Assembly (NCBI RefSeq): GCF_000482705.1
Contig: NZ_AXWO01000003.1
Location: forward strand, 1 to 64,000
Source: Glycomyces arizonensis DSM 44726
GTDB lineage: Bacteria > Actinomycetota > Actinomycetes > Mycobacteriales > Micromonosporaceae
Length of the DNA stretch: 64,000 nucleotides
Direction: 5' to 3'
Made by a program: the position numbers and the translations under genes. This document shows positions 1 through 8,513 of this stretch, one piece after another; within the stretch, counting starts at the first letter, position 1, and each line of letters starts with the position of its first letter. Below the pieces are notes generated by a model that did no database searches, was not told where the DNA came from, and saw only the letters and a list, made by a program, of their open reading frames with translations.

Positions 1-369
1 CACCCGCTGGCTCGCCCGTCCGGCCAGCTCGCGGGCCACCGCGCCGATCTGGGCGGCCAGTCGCCCCGTGCGCCGCTGGTAGCGTTCGAGCACCCCTGTG
101 ACCTGCTCACGGAAGGTCCGACGCGGGCACTCGGCGTTCTCACACCGCAGACGCCGAACCCGCACCTTCGCGACCACCGGCCGCGCGTCGACCGACACAT
201 CGGCCACTGTCCGCTCGCAGAAAGCGTGGACCCTCTCAGCGGCGGTCCCGCAATCAGGGCAGCTCACTGGCCGATCCACCGTCATCGCCTGGATCAGAAT
301 GTGATCACCCAGGTCAACCACGCGTTTAAGATCCAGATCAGACAGTCCTGAGAAGACGATTCGTCCGAT
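1..369 (-). CDS. ISL3-family transposase, N-terminal part (partial, runs off left edge)
   Basis: The minus strand encodes about 120 residues typical of the ISL3 transposase N-terminus. A short IVFSGLSDLD opening is followed by a zinc-ribbon-like region with Cys pairs (SCPDCGT, then RRLRCENAECPRRTF) and the ERYQRRTGRLAAQIGAVARELAG segment that leads into the HTH. In this family the Cys region binds the IS ends; the DDE domain would lie beyond position 1. No ATG, GTG or TTG precedes IVFSG in frame: the codon where a start is expected (about 369) is ATC, and a TGA stop lies just upstream. The copy may therefore have lost its start codon, or use an unusual one. Family assignment is good; intactness is unknown. 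Confidence 0.7.
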   Translation of the reverse strand, partial: MGRIVFSGLSDLDLKRVVDLGDHILIQAMTVDRPVSCPDCGTAAERVHAFCERTVADVSVDARPVVAKVRVRRLRCENAECPRRTFREQVTGVLERYQRRTGRLAAQIGAVARELAGRASQRV

Positions 370-438
370 TTCACTGCTATTACACCAGATCCATCATTCC
401 AGACCACGCTCAGTTACCACCGGATTTGCGACAGAGCC
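1..438 (-). mobile_element. Right-hand end of an ISL3-family insertion sequence (cut by the window edge)
   Basis: Reading leftwards from 438, the element begins with GGCTCTGTCGCAAATCCG (reverse complement of 421-438), which has the form of an ISL3-family terminal inverted repeat. It continues into the start of an ISL3-type transposase. The other end lies outside the window, so neither the second repeat nor an 8-bp target duplication can be checked. The next element, an IS256-type IS, begins within a few bases of 438, so the two insertions abut or overlap. Confidence 0.75.
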
Positions 439-1838
439 AGTTTATTTGTGGGCCAAGGTGATTGGTTTTGATCGTACTATTACTCGGTTTGGTCAGTGAC
501 GCGGTCGCCGAAGTACACGGCGAACTGCTGGAGGGCGCGTTTCCAGCCGGCGGTCTTGCCGACCACGTTCGGGCGGTTCTTGCGGCGGTCGCGGATGACC
601 AGGTAGAGCACTTTCAACGCGGCCTGGTCGGACGGGAAGTGGCCGCGGCGGCGCACGGCCTGACGGAAGCGGGCGTTCATCGATTCGATCATGTTCGTCG
701 TGTAGATGACCCGGCGAATCTCGGGTGGGAAGGCCAGGAACGGTGTGAACTGTTCCCAGGCGTTCTCCCAGGTCTTGACGATCATGGGGTACCGCTCGCC
801 CCAGTCGGTCTTGAATGCCGCGAACTGGCGTTCGGCGGCATCGACCGTCGGGGTGGTGTAGATCGTCCTGAGCGCCTTCGAGATCGGCCCCCAGTGCTGC
901 TTCGCCGCGTATCGCAACGAGGCCCTGACCAGATGGACCACGCACAGCTGGACGATCGCTTGCGGCCAGATCTCACCGATCGACTCCGGCAGGCCTTTGA
1001 GGCCATCACAGCAGACGACCAGGACGTCTTCGACGCCGCGGTTGCGCAGCTCGGCCAGGACTCCCATCCAGTGCTTGGCGCCCTCGCCGCCGTCGCCGAC
1101 CCACAGGCTCAGCACGTCCCGCTCGCCATCCAGGCTGATGCCCACGGCGACATAGACCGGGCGAGACGCGACAGCGCCATCGCGGATCTTGACGTAGATG
1201 CAGTCGATCATGACCACCGCGTACACCCGGTCGAGTGGCCGGTTGCGCCACTCGTCGAGTTCGGCGGCCACCGCGTCGGTGATCTTGGAGACCGTCTCGC
1301 GCGAGACCTCGGCGCCGTAGATCTCGGCCAGGTGCGCCCGGATCTCGCCGGTGGTCAGTCCTTTGGCGTACAGGCTCACCACGGCCTCGTCGAACCCGCC
1401 GATGCGGCGTGCATGCTTGGGCACGATCTTGGGTTCGAACTCGCCGGCCCGATCGCGGGGAACGTCGAGTTCGACCGGGCCCACGCCGGTCTGCACGGTC
1501 TTCTTCGAGGTGCCATTGCGGTGATTGCCGTCCCCGGCCGCCGCCGCACCGGCACGGTCGCCCTTCGCATAGCCCAAGTGCTCGGTCATCTCGGCCTCGA
1601 GCGCGGCCTGGACGACGTTTCTGGTCACGGCGGCGAGCAGCCCGTCCGGGCCAGTCAGCTCCAAGCCCTCGGCCCGGGCCCTTTCGACCAGCTCCTCGGC
1701 GATCCGAACGTCCAGGCCACCAGCGGCAGTGGTCTCGGACTCGATCATGTTGTCGTTCAAAGTAATCCTCTCCCGGCTGAAGCAGCAGACTACTTCAACC
1801 TGTCTGGATCACCTTGACCCCCAAAGTTTCTGACAGTC
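439..1838 (-). mobile_element. IS256-family insertion sequence, apparently complete
   Basis: A full-length transposase gene (480-1760) is bracketed by imperfect inverted repeats. The left end contains GGGCCAAGGTGAT (450-462). The right end, read on the other strand, contains GGGGTCAAGGTGAT (from 1821 down to 1808). Similarity extends outward to about 439 and about 1838, but exact ends and target duplication cannot be fixed by eye. The right end stops within a few bases of the start (1841) of the tRNA-associated repeat, so this IS has replaced the original chromosomal flank of the island junction. Confidence 0.7.
480..1760 (-). CDS. IS256-family (mutator-type) transposase
   Basis: The protein has 426 residues, the usual length for IS256 transposases. 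The three acidic catalytic residues are visible in context: Asp in VVMIDCIYVKIRDG, Asp in VVCCDGLKGLPE, and Glu in TTNMIESMNARFRQ. The last is followed by the conserved VRRRGHFPSDQAALK block. An N-terminal segment with EMTEHLGYAKGDRAG matches the family's DNA-binding region. No frameshift or internal stop is seen, so the enzyme could be active. It catalyses copy-out/paste-in transposition of its own element. A long reading frame on the opposite strand is a GC-rich shadow of this gene. Confidence 0.93.
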   Translation of the reverse strand: MNDNMIESETTAAGGLDVRIAEELVERARAEGLELTGPDGLLAAVTRNVVQAALEAEMTEHLGYAKGDRAGAAAAGDGNHRNGTSKKTVQTGVGPVELDVPRDRAGEFEPKIVPKHARRIGGFDEAVVSLYAKGLTTGEIRAHLAEIYGAEVSRETVSKITDAVAAELDEWRNRPLDRVYAVVMIDCIYVKIRDGAVASRPVYVAVGISLDGERDVLSLWVGDGGEGAKHWMGVLAELRNRGVEDVLVVCCDGLKGLPESIGEIWPQAIVQLCVVHLVRASLRYAAKQHWGPISKALRTIYTTPTVDAAERQFAAFKTDWGERYPMIVKTWENAWEQFTPFLAFPPEIRRVIYTTNMIESMNARFRQAVRRRGHFPSDQAALKVLYLVIRDRRKNRPNVVGKTAGWKRALQQFAVYFGDRVTDQTE

Positions 1839-1840
1839 CC

Positions 1841-1931
1841 GATCCTGTGATCGGAATCGGGGGTGTTTTTGCAGGTCAGGGGGTGGAGCGGGCGACGAGA
1901 ATCGAACTCGCGTCATTGGTTTGGAAGACCA
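1841..1931. repeat. Left attachment-site repeat (attL): displaced 3' end of tRNA-Gly plus terminator region
   Basis: These 91 nt match 42312-42402 without gaps at 84 positions (counted by hand). The last 46 (1886-1931) are identical to 42357-42402 and comprise the anticodon arm, variable loop, T arm and 3' acceptor strand of tRNA-Gly on the minus strand. The tRNA 5' half (D arm, acceptor 5' strand) is absent, so this is not a functional tRNA. The arrangement is the classic footprint of an element that integrated at a tRNA 3' end and rebuilt the gene at the other border. The match also covers the tRNA terminator hairpin region, so the incoming element carried more than the minimal core. Confidence 0.9.
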
Positions 1932-1935
1932 TGGT

Positions 1936-1952
1936 GGTTACCCTAGACTACC
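1936..1952. repeat. Candidate recombinase arm-type site, left copy
   Basis: GGTTACCCTAGACTACC, lying 5 bp inside the left core repeat, recurs as GGTTACCCTGACTACC at 42280-42295 near the right border. The two differ by one inserted A and have the same orientation. In the excised circle they would flank the attachment core. Short direct repeats flanking attP are the usual form of integrase arm or excisionase sites; that role is inferred. Confidence 0.4.
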
Positions 1953-1963
1953 TGCGAGAACGC

Positions 1964-3390
1964 CTAGTACTCCAGTTGTAAGTTCGGGTTTCATGCAGTC
2001 AGGGTGAGTTGTCGCTGGTAGTGGAGCTGTTTCGCGGTGGCTTGGTGGCGGCGTCGCCACCTCGACCAGCGGAGCCGGTGCCGCCAGTCCAGGTCGGGCG
2101 TGCTCGCGCTGACCAGGAGGTGCCGTATTTCGTTGCAGGTCAACGGGATCATGGCCGGCTCGTGGGGGCCGGTTTCGCGGGCGCGGGCGCGGGTGGGGGC
2201 GAGGAAGGCGTAGGCGAGCATCGCGAGGGTGACCCACCGGTGCCAGGAGGTCCAGGTCCTCACCTGGTGCTCGTCGAGTCCGGCCGGTTCCTTGGCGCCT
2301 TGGAAGGTCTCCTCGATCCTCCAACGCCTCCCGGCGACGGTGACCAGCGTCTGGAGCGGGACCGGCGCGGGGGTCCAGGTCAGGTAGTAGGCGAGCTCGC
2401 CGGTGCGTCGGTTGCGGCGCGCCAGCAGATGCGCGTGCCCCTCGACCTGGTCGACCAGGTCGATCCATGCCCAGTCATAGAGCCGCCTCCCTTTCGCGCC
2501 GTTCCCGGCCGAGCGGGCCTGCCAGGCGATACCGGCCTGCTCGACCGCCCCGGCGGCAGTGGTCCTGCCCGCCTCCACGGTGACCGGGGTGGTGGCCGCG
2601 ACGGCCAGAACATAGGACAGGCCACGGGCCCGGAGTCGTCCTCGCAGCTCAGGGTTGATGCCGTAGACCTCATCGCCGACGGCGAAGTCGGCGGTGACGC
2701 CCGCATCGAGCGCGGCCTCGATCATGTCCCCGGCAAGCTCGGGCTTGGTGGCGAAGACGACCTGCTCGGGCACCCCGGCCGATGCGCAGCGTCCGGGGTC
2801 GTCAGTCCAAGACTTCGGCAGGTAGAGCCGGACATCGACCGCCGCGTGCCCGGCCGCGGTCGCGAAGGCGAGGTACACCGCCACCTGGCAGTTCTCGATC
2901 CGGCCCGCCGTCCCCGAGTACTGCCGCTGCACCCCGACCGTCGCCTCGCCCTTCTTGAGATCGCCGGTCTCGTCCACGGCCAGGATCCGCAGGCCCGATT
3001 CGGCGCTCAGACGCTCGCATGCCCAGGCGCGGATATCGGATCGGACCCGCTCGTCGTCCCAGGCCGCGCGGGCGAGCAGGTGCTGGAACCGCCACGGCCC
3101 GGCCTCGCCGGCGTGTTCGGCCAGCGTCCAGCAGTTGCGCCGTTCCAGATGCGCCATCATCGCCTGCGCCAGGCGTTTCGCGTTCCGTCTGGTCTCGATC
3201 CGCCGGAACGCCGGAGCCAGACGCGTCCACAGCGCGTCCAGATCCGATCGCCAGCGGCCCACCTCTACACTCGTCTCAACGGTCGTCGTGCTCTTCAGTT
3301 GCCTCACAACAACAATGATCACGGCGGCCGTCCCACGTCCAACACCGGCATCCCCGCAGCTCACACCATGAACTCTCACTGGAGTACTAG
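1964..3390 (-). mobile_element. IS701-family insertion sequence, complete, with CTAG target sites
   Basis: The element has perfect inverted ends CTAGTACTCCAGT at 1964-1976 and its complement at 3378-3390, enclosing one transposase gene. The outermost CTAG at each side fits the 4-bp YTAR target duplication known for IS701; because CTAG is a palindrome, the boundary between target and end is ambiguous. Total length is about 1.43 kb, normal for the family. It lies 11 bp beyond the candidate left arm-type site, where the integrase gene of an integrated element is often found. Confidence 0.88.
1991..3307 (-). CDS. IS701-family transposase (DDE)
   Basis: The frame encodes about 438 residues from the GTG at 3307; an alternative GTG is at 3262, and the open frame extends further upstream to 3517, outside the IS end, so I rejected that start. 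Conserved features include WRSDLDALWTRLAPAF at the N-terminus, Asp in ILAVDETGDLKKG, Asp in ADFAVGDEVYG, and Glu in WRIEETFQGAKEPAGLDEHQVR. These are the IS701 DDE signatures. No disruption is visible. The protein moves its own element only. Confidence 0.9.
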   Translation of the reverse strand: MRQLKSTTTVETSVEVGRWRSDLDALWTRLAPAFRRIETRRNAKRLAQAMMAHLERRNCWTLAEHAGEAGPWRFQHLLARAAWDDERVRSDIRAWACERLSAESGLRILAVDETGDLKKGEATVGVQRQYSGTAGRIENCQVAVYLAFATAAGHAAVDVRLYLPKSWTDDPGRCASAGVPEQVVFATKPELAGDMIEAALDAGVTADFAVGDEVYGINPELRGRLRARGLSYVLAVAATTPVTVEAGRTTAAGAVEQAGIAWQARSAGNGAKGRRLYDWAWIDLVDQVEGHAHLLARRNRRTGELAYYLTWTPAPVPLQTLVTVAGRRWRIEETFQGAKEPAGLDEHQVRTWTSWHRWVTLAMLAYAFLAPTRARARETGPHEPAMIPLTCNEIRHLLVSASTPDLDWRHRLRWSRWRRRHQATAKQLHYQRQLTLTA

Positions 3391-4236
3391 AGCGGTCGCG
3401 AACCCGCCTGGTAGCGGTTGGAGAGGCCAAGGTGTCCAATCGTTGGCCCGAGGTCTTCGGCAGCCTTTGTGTGATCACATCAGAAATCGAAGGATCGACG
3501 GGTACAAGGCGATGCATTCACCTTCGAACTGAACGCATTCGAGCTGGGCGACCGAATGTGCCTTGGGTTGCCTGGTCGTCGACAATCGACGCGCTTGCCC
3601 TGCCTGATCTCGGACGTTCACCGAAGTCACATAGAAGCGTATCTACTTTCGTCCCTCCATGTCTCCCGGGTAGAGAATCGGCCAAGTGATTCACCGGTCA
3701 AATCATGGTAAATAGACCAGTATACGCAAATGCCATATATCAACCAGTCTTCTGATATTCCCAGAGACGCAACCTCCTATGGAGATCGATCGTGTCTATT
3801 CCAAGTCTCTGCACCTTCGCTTACCCCAAGGGAACTGAATGAACGACCTCACCCCCCGAGGCCTCTGTCTGACCAACCGAGGCCGAATCAGGTCTACCTC
3901 CAGTCCGACGCTGAAGACAGGCACCTGGCGTGCCTCACGGTGCGTCGCCACCGTCGCGGTGTCGGTTTCCGCTCGACACGATGGCTCCGGCCAGTCCTAC
4001 CGGCTCACTCCTGGCTACCAGACCCGGGCCTACGCTCGTCGAGGCAACGTCGCCGAATCCTCGACCGCTCACCTGTGCGTCACTGCGGACCCACCTGCGA
4101 AGAGGGTGACCGAGTCCAATCTCTGCCTTCGCACCGAAACCAGCCGTAATGGGTCGGCCGCAGCCCCAGCCGTTCCGCAGCGACCAGTCGGCCTCAGTGT
4201 CCGCGTCTTTTCGCCGACCGCTACCGGAGTCGTTCG
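3391..4236. other. Non-coding or decayed stretch between IS701 and the defence block
   Basis: About 850 bp with no recognisable protein. The part at 3690-3780 is markedly A/T-rich for this genome and probably holds the promoter of the downstream methyltransferase operon, although I cannot pick a convincing -35/-10 pair. One open frame (3839-4240) is listed separately with low confidence. No integrase remnant was recognised in any frame. Confidence 0.5.
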
Positions 4237-4240
4237 ATGA
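3839..4240 (+). CDS. Possible small gene coupled to methyltransferase 1 (unrecognised)
   Basis: An open frame of 133 codons begins with ATG seven bases after AAGGGA, a plausible ribosome site, and ends in an ATGA overlap with the methyltransferase start at 4237. That arrangement is what suggests it may be real. Against it, the predicted protein is rich in Arg, Ser and Thr, has no motif or predicted structure I recognise, and third-position G/C bias is weaker than in the neighbouring genes. It may be a short leader gene, a decayed gene or chance. Confidence 0.25.
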   Translation: MNDLTPRGLCLTNRGRIRSTSSPTLKTGTWRASRCVATVAVSVSARHDGSGQSYRLTPGYQTRAYARRGNVAESSTAHLCVTADPPAKRVTESNLCLRTETSRNGSAAAPAVPQRPVGLSVRVFSPTATGVVR

Positions 4241-7200
4241 CGGCCCGCGGTGAACACGCCGCCGTCAGTCTCGAAGGCGACCTGATCTCGCATGAACTGC
4301 TCCGCCGTATCGAGACGGGTCGGGAACTGGACGGCGTGAAACCCGCCGACTACGGCGCGGTCGGTCGCCGGAGCGTCTCCGACGAGGCGGAACGGTCCTG
4401 GGACTACCTCAAGACCGCGTGGACCGACCTCCGGGGAACGATTTCGGCCGCAGACAGGCCGATCGACACGACCGGCGCGGCGCGGCGGTTGTGGATCGAA
4501 CCGCTGTTGGCCGAACTCGGCTTCGGCCGTCCGGCATTGACCGGCGGCGGCATCGACTCCGACGACGGTCAGAAGCGCTTCCGGATCGCTCACCAGTGGA
4601 CGCATGTCCCAATTCACATGGTTGACTGGGGGATCGGGCTGGAGGACCGGCATGCCGGACGGCCGGCGCCGCACTCGGTGCTGCAGGAGTGCCTGAATTC
4701 GACGGATCAGCGCCTGTGGGGGATAGTCACCAACGGCCGCGTGGTTCGTTTGCTCCGCGACTCGACGGCCATCGCCGGGACCGCGTACGTGGAGTTCGAT
4801 CTCGAGACCATCTTCGATCATGAGCTGGTCAACGAGTTCATTCTGCTCTACAGGTTGTTCCACGTCTCCCGGTTCGAGGTCGCCGAGGATGCTCCGCCGT
4901 CGAGCTGTTGGCTTGAGAAGTGGCGGGCCAGCGCCATCCAGATCGGCATTCGAGCGCGCGACCAGATGAGGGATGGCGTCAGGGACGCCATCACCACCCT
5001 CGGCACCGGCTTCCTGAGCCACCCGGCGAACGGCCGCCTGATCGACGATCTCGACGCCGAACGGTTCCACCGGGCCCTGCTGAGGACGATCTACCGGCTG
5101 CTGTTCTGGTTCGTCGCGGAGGACAAGGGTTTGCTGCACCCCCAGGACGCGGCGGCATCGGCCAAGGAGCGTTATCGGAGGTACTACTCGTCGGCCAGGC
5201 TGCGGGCGCATGCAAGGCGACGCCGGGGGACGACCCACGGCGATCTGTACCAGGGGTTGAAGCTCGTGCTCGACGCGCTCGGCAGCGAGGATGGGCAGCC
5301 GAAGCTCGCACTTCCCGGTTTGGGCGGGATCTTCGAGGCCACCGAGGCCGATGAGGTTCTGGACGGCCTCCACCTGGCGAATCAGGACCTACTTCGGGCA
5401 GTGCGAGCGCTGGCGGTCTTGCGGGACAAGAAGACGCAGCGAAACCGGGTGATCGACCACCGTCATCTCGAAGCCGAGGAACTGGGGTCGGTGTACGAGT
5501 CGCTCCTGGAGCTGGTGCCGAAGTACAGCCCAGTGGAGAGGCGGTTCGAGCTGGCCGAGCTGGCCGGTAACCAGCGAAAATCCTCGGGGACCTATTACAC
5601 CCCCGCGAACCTCATCGAGCGCCTGCTCGACATGGCGCTGGACCCGGTCATCGATGCGGCCGTGAAGCGCGGCGAAGCGAGAGTCGAGTCCGATCCGACT
5701 ATCGCTGTCGCGGAGGAGCTGCTGAAGCTGAAGGTCTGTGACCCTGCATGTGGGAGCGCTCACATCCTTGTGGCCGCGGCACGGCGAATCGCCAAGCGGC
5801 TGGCAGCGGTCAGAGAGCGAAACCCTGAGCCGACCCCGAGGGCGCTGAGGTCGGCTCTCCGGGAGGTGATCGGCCGATGCGTCTACGGCGTCGACATCAA
5901 CCCGATGGCCGTCGAGTTGGCGAAGGTCGCGCTGTGGATGGAGTCGCTGGAGCCGGGGAAGGCTCTCGACTTCCTTGACGCGCATATCAAGAGCGGCAAC
6001 TCGCTCATCGGTGCCCGCCCGGTGCTCATGGCCGGGGGCATCCCGGATGCGGCGTGGAACCCGATTGAAGGGGATGACAAGACCGCCGCTCGGGAGTTGA
6101 AGAAGCGGAACAGGAAGGAACGGGAGAGTCGTGAGCGCGGGGCCGAACGCCTCGACGGGCTCTTCGAGCTGGAGTGCGGGACCGCCCGGTCGAATGTGGT
6201 TCTGGGGAGGCGTACTCGCCAGATCCTGGAGGCGCCGTCGGAGAGCGTACGGGACGCGAAGCGAAAGCGGGCCGCTTACCGGCGGCTGCTGACGCTTGGC
6301 GAGTACGAGAAGGAGCGGCTTCTCGCGGATACGTGGTGTGCAGCGTTCTTCTGGAAGAAGGAGCCGGGTTCTGATCTCAGTCTCGCCCCTACGGAAGGAA
6401 CCTACCGGGAGCTTGAGCGGGCCGGATTCGACAACCTGATCGGACAGGCCATCGCGGAGAAGTCGGCGGTGCTGCGGGACGCCAATCGCTTCTTCCACTG
6501 GCACTTGGAGTTTCCCGAGGTCTTTCTTACTGACCAGGGCGAGACCGCCAACGGGCTCACCGGGTGGGCCGGCGGCTTCGACGCCGTTCTCGCCAATCCT
6601 CCTTGGGACAAGCTCGAATTCGAGGACAAAAAGTACTTCAGTGTCGCTGCCCCAGAGATCGCCGAGATCTCAGGACGCGCTCGGAAGCAGAGGATCGCGG
6701 AGTGGGAGCTTCGGAGCCCATCGGGCAGCGCTCAGTATCGCGCGGCGATCCGCAAGGTCAAGGGTACGTTTCAGTTCGCCAGTGCCTCGGGATCATTTCC
6801 GCTGTGCCAGAAAGGGCTCACTGTCCCGGGGGTCAACTCGCTCAACACTGACCAGCTGTTCGCCGAGCTGTTCCGTGATCTCGGATCGAGCGGTTCGTGG
6901 GTGGGATGCATCGTCCCGAGCAACATCGCCACCGGAGCCGGAGCGCAGTATCTCTTCGCGGATCTCACGGGCAGTGGGTCGCTGGTCAGTATCTTCGATT
7001 TTGAGAACGCCCAGAGGAAGTTCTTTCCCGGGGCGGATTCTCGAGTGAAATTCTGCCTCCTGACCGCTACCGGCCGGGGATCACGTGCTGAAGAGACAAG
7101 ATTCGCCTTCTTTCTCAACGAGGTCGACCAGATCGACGACGCCCGGCGCGTTTACAGCCTCACGCCAGAGGAGCTGCACCTGATCAGTCCGAACACCGGA

Positions 7201-8298
7201 ACGCTCCCGATCTTCCGTGATCCGCGGGATGCCCGTATCACAGCCGAGATCTTCAAACGTGTCCCGGTGTTCTGGAACGAGACGGTCGCGGACGGCAACC
7301 CTTGGGGTGTCCGATTCAAGAACCTCTTCAACATGACCGATGACTCGGATCTCTTTCAGGGAAGGGAACGGCTGGAAACTGAAGGCTGGTCACTTCGAGG
7401 CAACGTCTACGAACTCGGTGGTAAAGCGATGCTGCCGCTTTATGAAGCCAAGATGGTCGACTTCTTTGACCACCGAACTGCGGATGTAGTGAAGAGCGAC
7501 ACAGCGCTCAAACGGCAGAATCAGCCGAGGTACCTCTCAGCCGCGGAGAAACGTGATCCGGAAAGAAGCGCACAGCCTTTGAGCTGGATAGCGCAAGAAT
7601 TCGTGGAAGACGAGCTTGATAGAGCCGGTTGGGATAGCGGTTGGATCGCGGGATGGTGCGATGTCACGAGTGCCACGAATGAACGCACGGCGATCCCCTG
7701 CTTGATACCGCGAACCGCCGCCGGACACACGTTCCCTGTGATGCTTCCAAGGAGTTCCGCTCGTGAGACGGGAGCGTTGATTGCAGAGCAGAGCTCGTAT
7801 GTATTCGACTACGTGAGTCGGCAAAAGGTAAGCGATGCGCACATGAAGCTGTTTATCTGGAAGCAGCTTCCTGTGCACCCGCCCGAGATTCTGGCCGGTT
7901 GCGACAGCTTCCTGATGCCTCGCGTATCCGAGCTGGTGTATACGGCCGCTGACATGAGGCCGTTCGCCGAAGATCTTGGCGATCAAGGTGAACCGTTCGT
8001 CTGGGATGCGGAGCGGCGGTCGGTGATGCGAGCGGAATTGGACGCGCTTTTCTTTCACCTCTACGAAGTTGAGCGGGAAGATGTCGACTACATCATGGAG
8101 ACGTTCCCCATTGTCAGGAAGAAGGATATCGCCCAGTTTGGAAGCTTTCGGACCAAGGAGCTGACCCTTGAGGCATACGACCAGATGGCGGCGGCGGGGA
8201 TCTCGGCCGCAAACCCGCCTCTCGACGGTGAGGACTTCGTCTCGCGCTTGGCGCCACCGCCCGGACATGGCCCCCGCCATGCTCCTCGGGTGTGCTGA
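4237..8298 (+). CDS. DrmMI/PglX-like adenine-specific DNA methyltransferase, copy 1
   Basis: A 1353-residue Eco57I-type N6-adenine methyltransferase: an alpha-helical N-terminal half, the YYTPANLIERLLD entry to the methylase core, motif I DPACGSAHIL at residue 502, VDINPMAVELAK, and catalytic motif IV NPPW at 787. A target-recognition region follows (about 800-1240), and the C-terminus ends YDQMAAAGISAANPP. It is closely similar to the gene at 17641 in both ends but diverges in the recognition region, implying a different target. Motif I has Ala508 where copy 2 and most relatives have Gly (DPACGSGH), which may affect SAM binding. It precedes the kinase-helicase gene by 215 bp. The ATG at 4237 aligns with the copy 2 start. 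Confidence 0.88.
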   Translation: MTARGEHAAVSLEGDLISHELLRRIETGRELDGVKPADYGAVGRRSVSDEAERSWDYLKTAWTDLRGTISAADRPIDTTGAARRLWIEPLLAELGFGRPALTGGGIDSDDGQKRFRIAHQWTHVPIHMVDWGIGLEDRHAGRPAPHSVLQECLNSTDQRLWGIVTNGRVVRLLRDSTAIAGTAYVEFDLETIFDHELVNEFILLYRLFHVSRFEVAEDAPPSSCWLEKWRASAIQIGIRARDQMRDGVRDAITTLGTGFLSHPANGRLIDDLDAERFHRALLRTIYRLLFWFVAEDKGLLHPQDAAASAKERYRRYYSSARLRAHARRRRGTTHGDLYQGLKLVLDALGSEDGQPKLALPGLGGIFEATEADEVLDGLHLANQDLLRAVRALAVLRDKKTQRNRVIDHRHLEAEELGSVYESLLELVPKYSPVERRFELAELAGNQRKSSGTYYTPANLIERLLDMALDPVIDAAVKRGEARVESDPTIAVAEELLKLKVCDPACGSAHILVAAARRIAKRLAAVRERNPEPTPRALRSALREVIGRCVYGVDINPMAVELAKVALWMESLEPGKALDFLDAHIKSGNSLIGARPVLMAGGIPDAAWNPIEGDDKTAARELKKRNRKERESRERGAERLDGLFELECGTARSNVVLGRRTRQILEAPSESVRDAKRKRAAYRRLLTLGEYEKERLLADTWCAAFFWKKEPGSDLSLAPTEGTYRELERAGFDNLIGQAIAEKSAVLRDANRFFHWHLEFPEVFLTDQGETANGLTGWAGGFDAVLANPPWDKLEFEDKKYFSVAAPEIAEISGRARKQRIAEWELRSPSGSAQYRAAIRKVKGTFQFASASGSFPLCQKGLTVPGVNSLNTDQLFAELFRDLGSSGSWVGCIVPSNIATGAGAQYLFADLTGSGSLVSIFDFENAQRKFFPGADSRVKFCLLTATGRGSRAEETRFAFFLNEVDQIDDARRVYSLTPEELHLISPNTGTLPIFRDPRDARITAEIFKRVPVFWNETVADGNPWGVRFKNLFNMTDDSDLFQGRERLETEGWSLRGNVYELGGKAMLPLYEAKMVDFFDHRTADVVKSDTALKRQNQPRYLSAAEKRDPERSAQPLSWIAQEFVEDELDRAGWDSGWIAGWCDVTSATNERTAIPCLIPRTAAGHTFPVMLPRSSARETGALIAEQSSYVFDYVSRQKVSDAHMKLFIWKQLPVHPPEILAGCDSFLMPRVSELVYTAADMRPFAEDLGDQGEPFVWDAERRSVMRAELDALFFHLYEVEREDVDYIMETFPIVRKKDIAQFGSFRTKELTLEAYDQMAAAGISAANPPLDGEDFVSRLAPPPGHGPRHAPRVC

Positions 8299-8340
8299 CG
8301 GCCATTTCACCTGGTGTGCCGCCGCCTGCGGTGCGGCGCT

Positions 8341-8359
8341 CGCGAAAAGTTCCTTCGCG
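8341..8359. terminator. Hairpin in the methyltransferase 1 / kinase-helicase gap
   Basis: CGCGAA (8341-8346) pairs with TTCGCG (8354-8359) around a 7-nt loop, 43 bp after the methyltransferase stop. A GC-rich stem (GCCGC near 8322 with GCGGC near 8336) lies just before it. There is no following T-run, so intrinsic termination is uncertain; it could also be an attenuator or mRNA processing site. Confidence 0.3.
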
Positions 8360-8397
8360 CTCGGCTGTGAACCCCATGTCCATCGCCCTGCAATGAA

Positions 8398-8418
8398 GGT
8401 GTGTACTATGTTCACACC
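8398..8418. promoter_or_regulatory. Inverted repeat upstream of the kinase-helicase gene (candidate operator)
   Basis: GGTGTG (8398-8403) and CACACC (8413-8418) form a perfect inverted repeat separated by 9 bp that contain TACTAT, a possible -10 hexamer. It lies about 100 bp before the GTG start at 8514. A repressor bound here would occlude such a promoter. The island's own XRE-type regulator (21904) is one candidate binder; this is inference. Confidence 0.3.
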
Positions 8419-8513
8419 AATACGACGAGAATGGGTCTGACGCCTGCTCACGTGGTGAGATCGTCACTGGCTACAGTGATGCCGTTACGGTTTGCGATGG
8501 ATGTGGAGGACAC

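Noticed and set aside
462-1817. 451-codon plus-strand frame across the IS256 transposase
   Set aside because: Shadow of the minus-strand transposase; no domain signature.
1886-1931. A second tRNA-Gly gene
   Set aside because: Only the 3' half is present; D arm and acceptor 5' strand are missing, so it is an attachment remnant.
3432-4149. Integrase or excisionase remnant between IS701 and methylase 1
   Set aside because: None of the frames there shows tyrosine- or serine-recombinase motifs.
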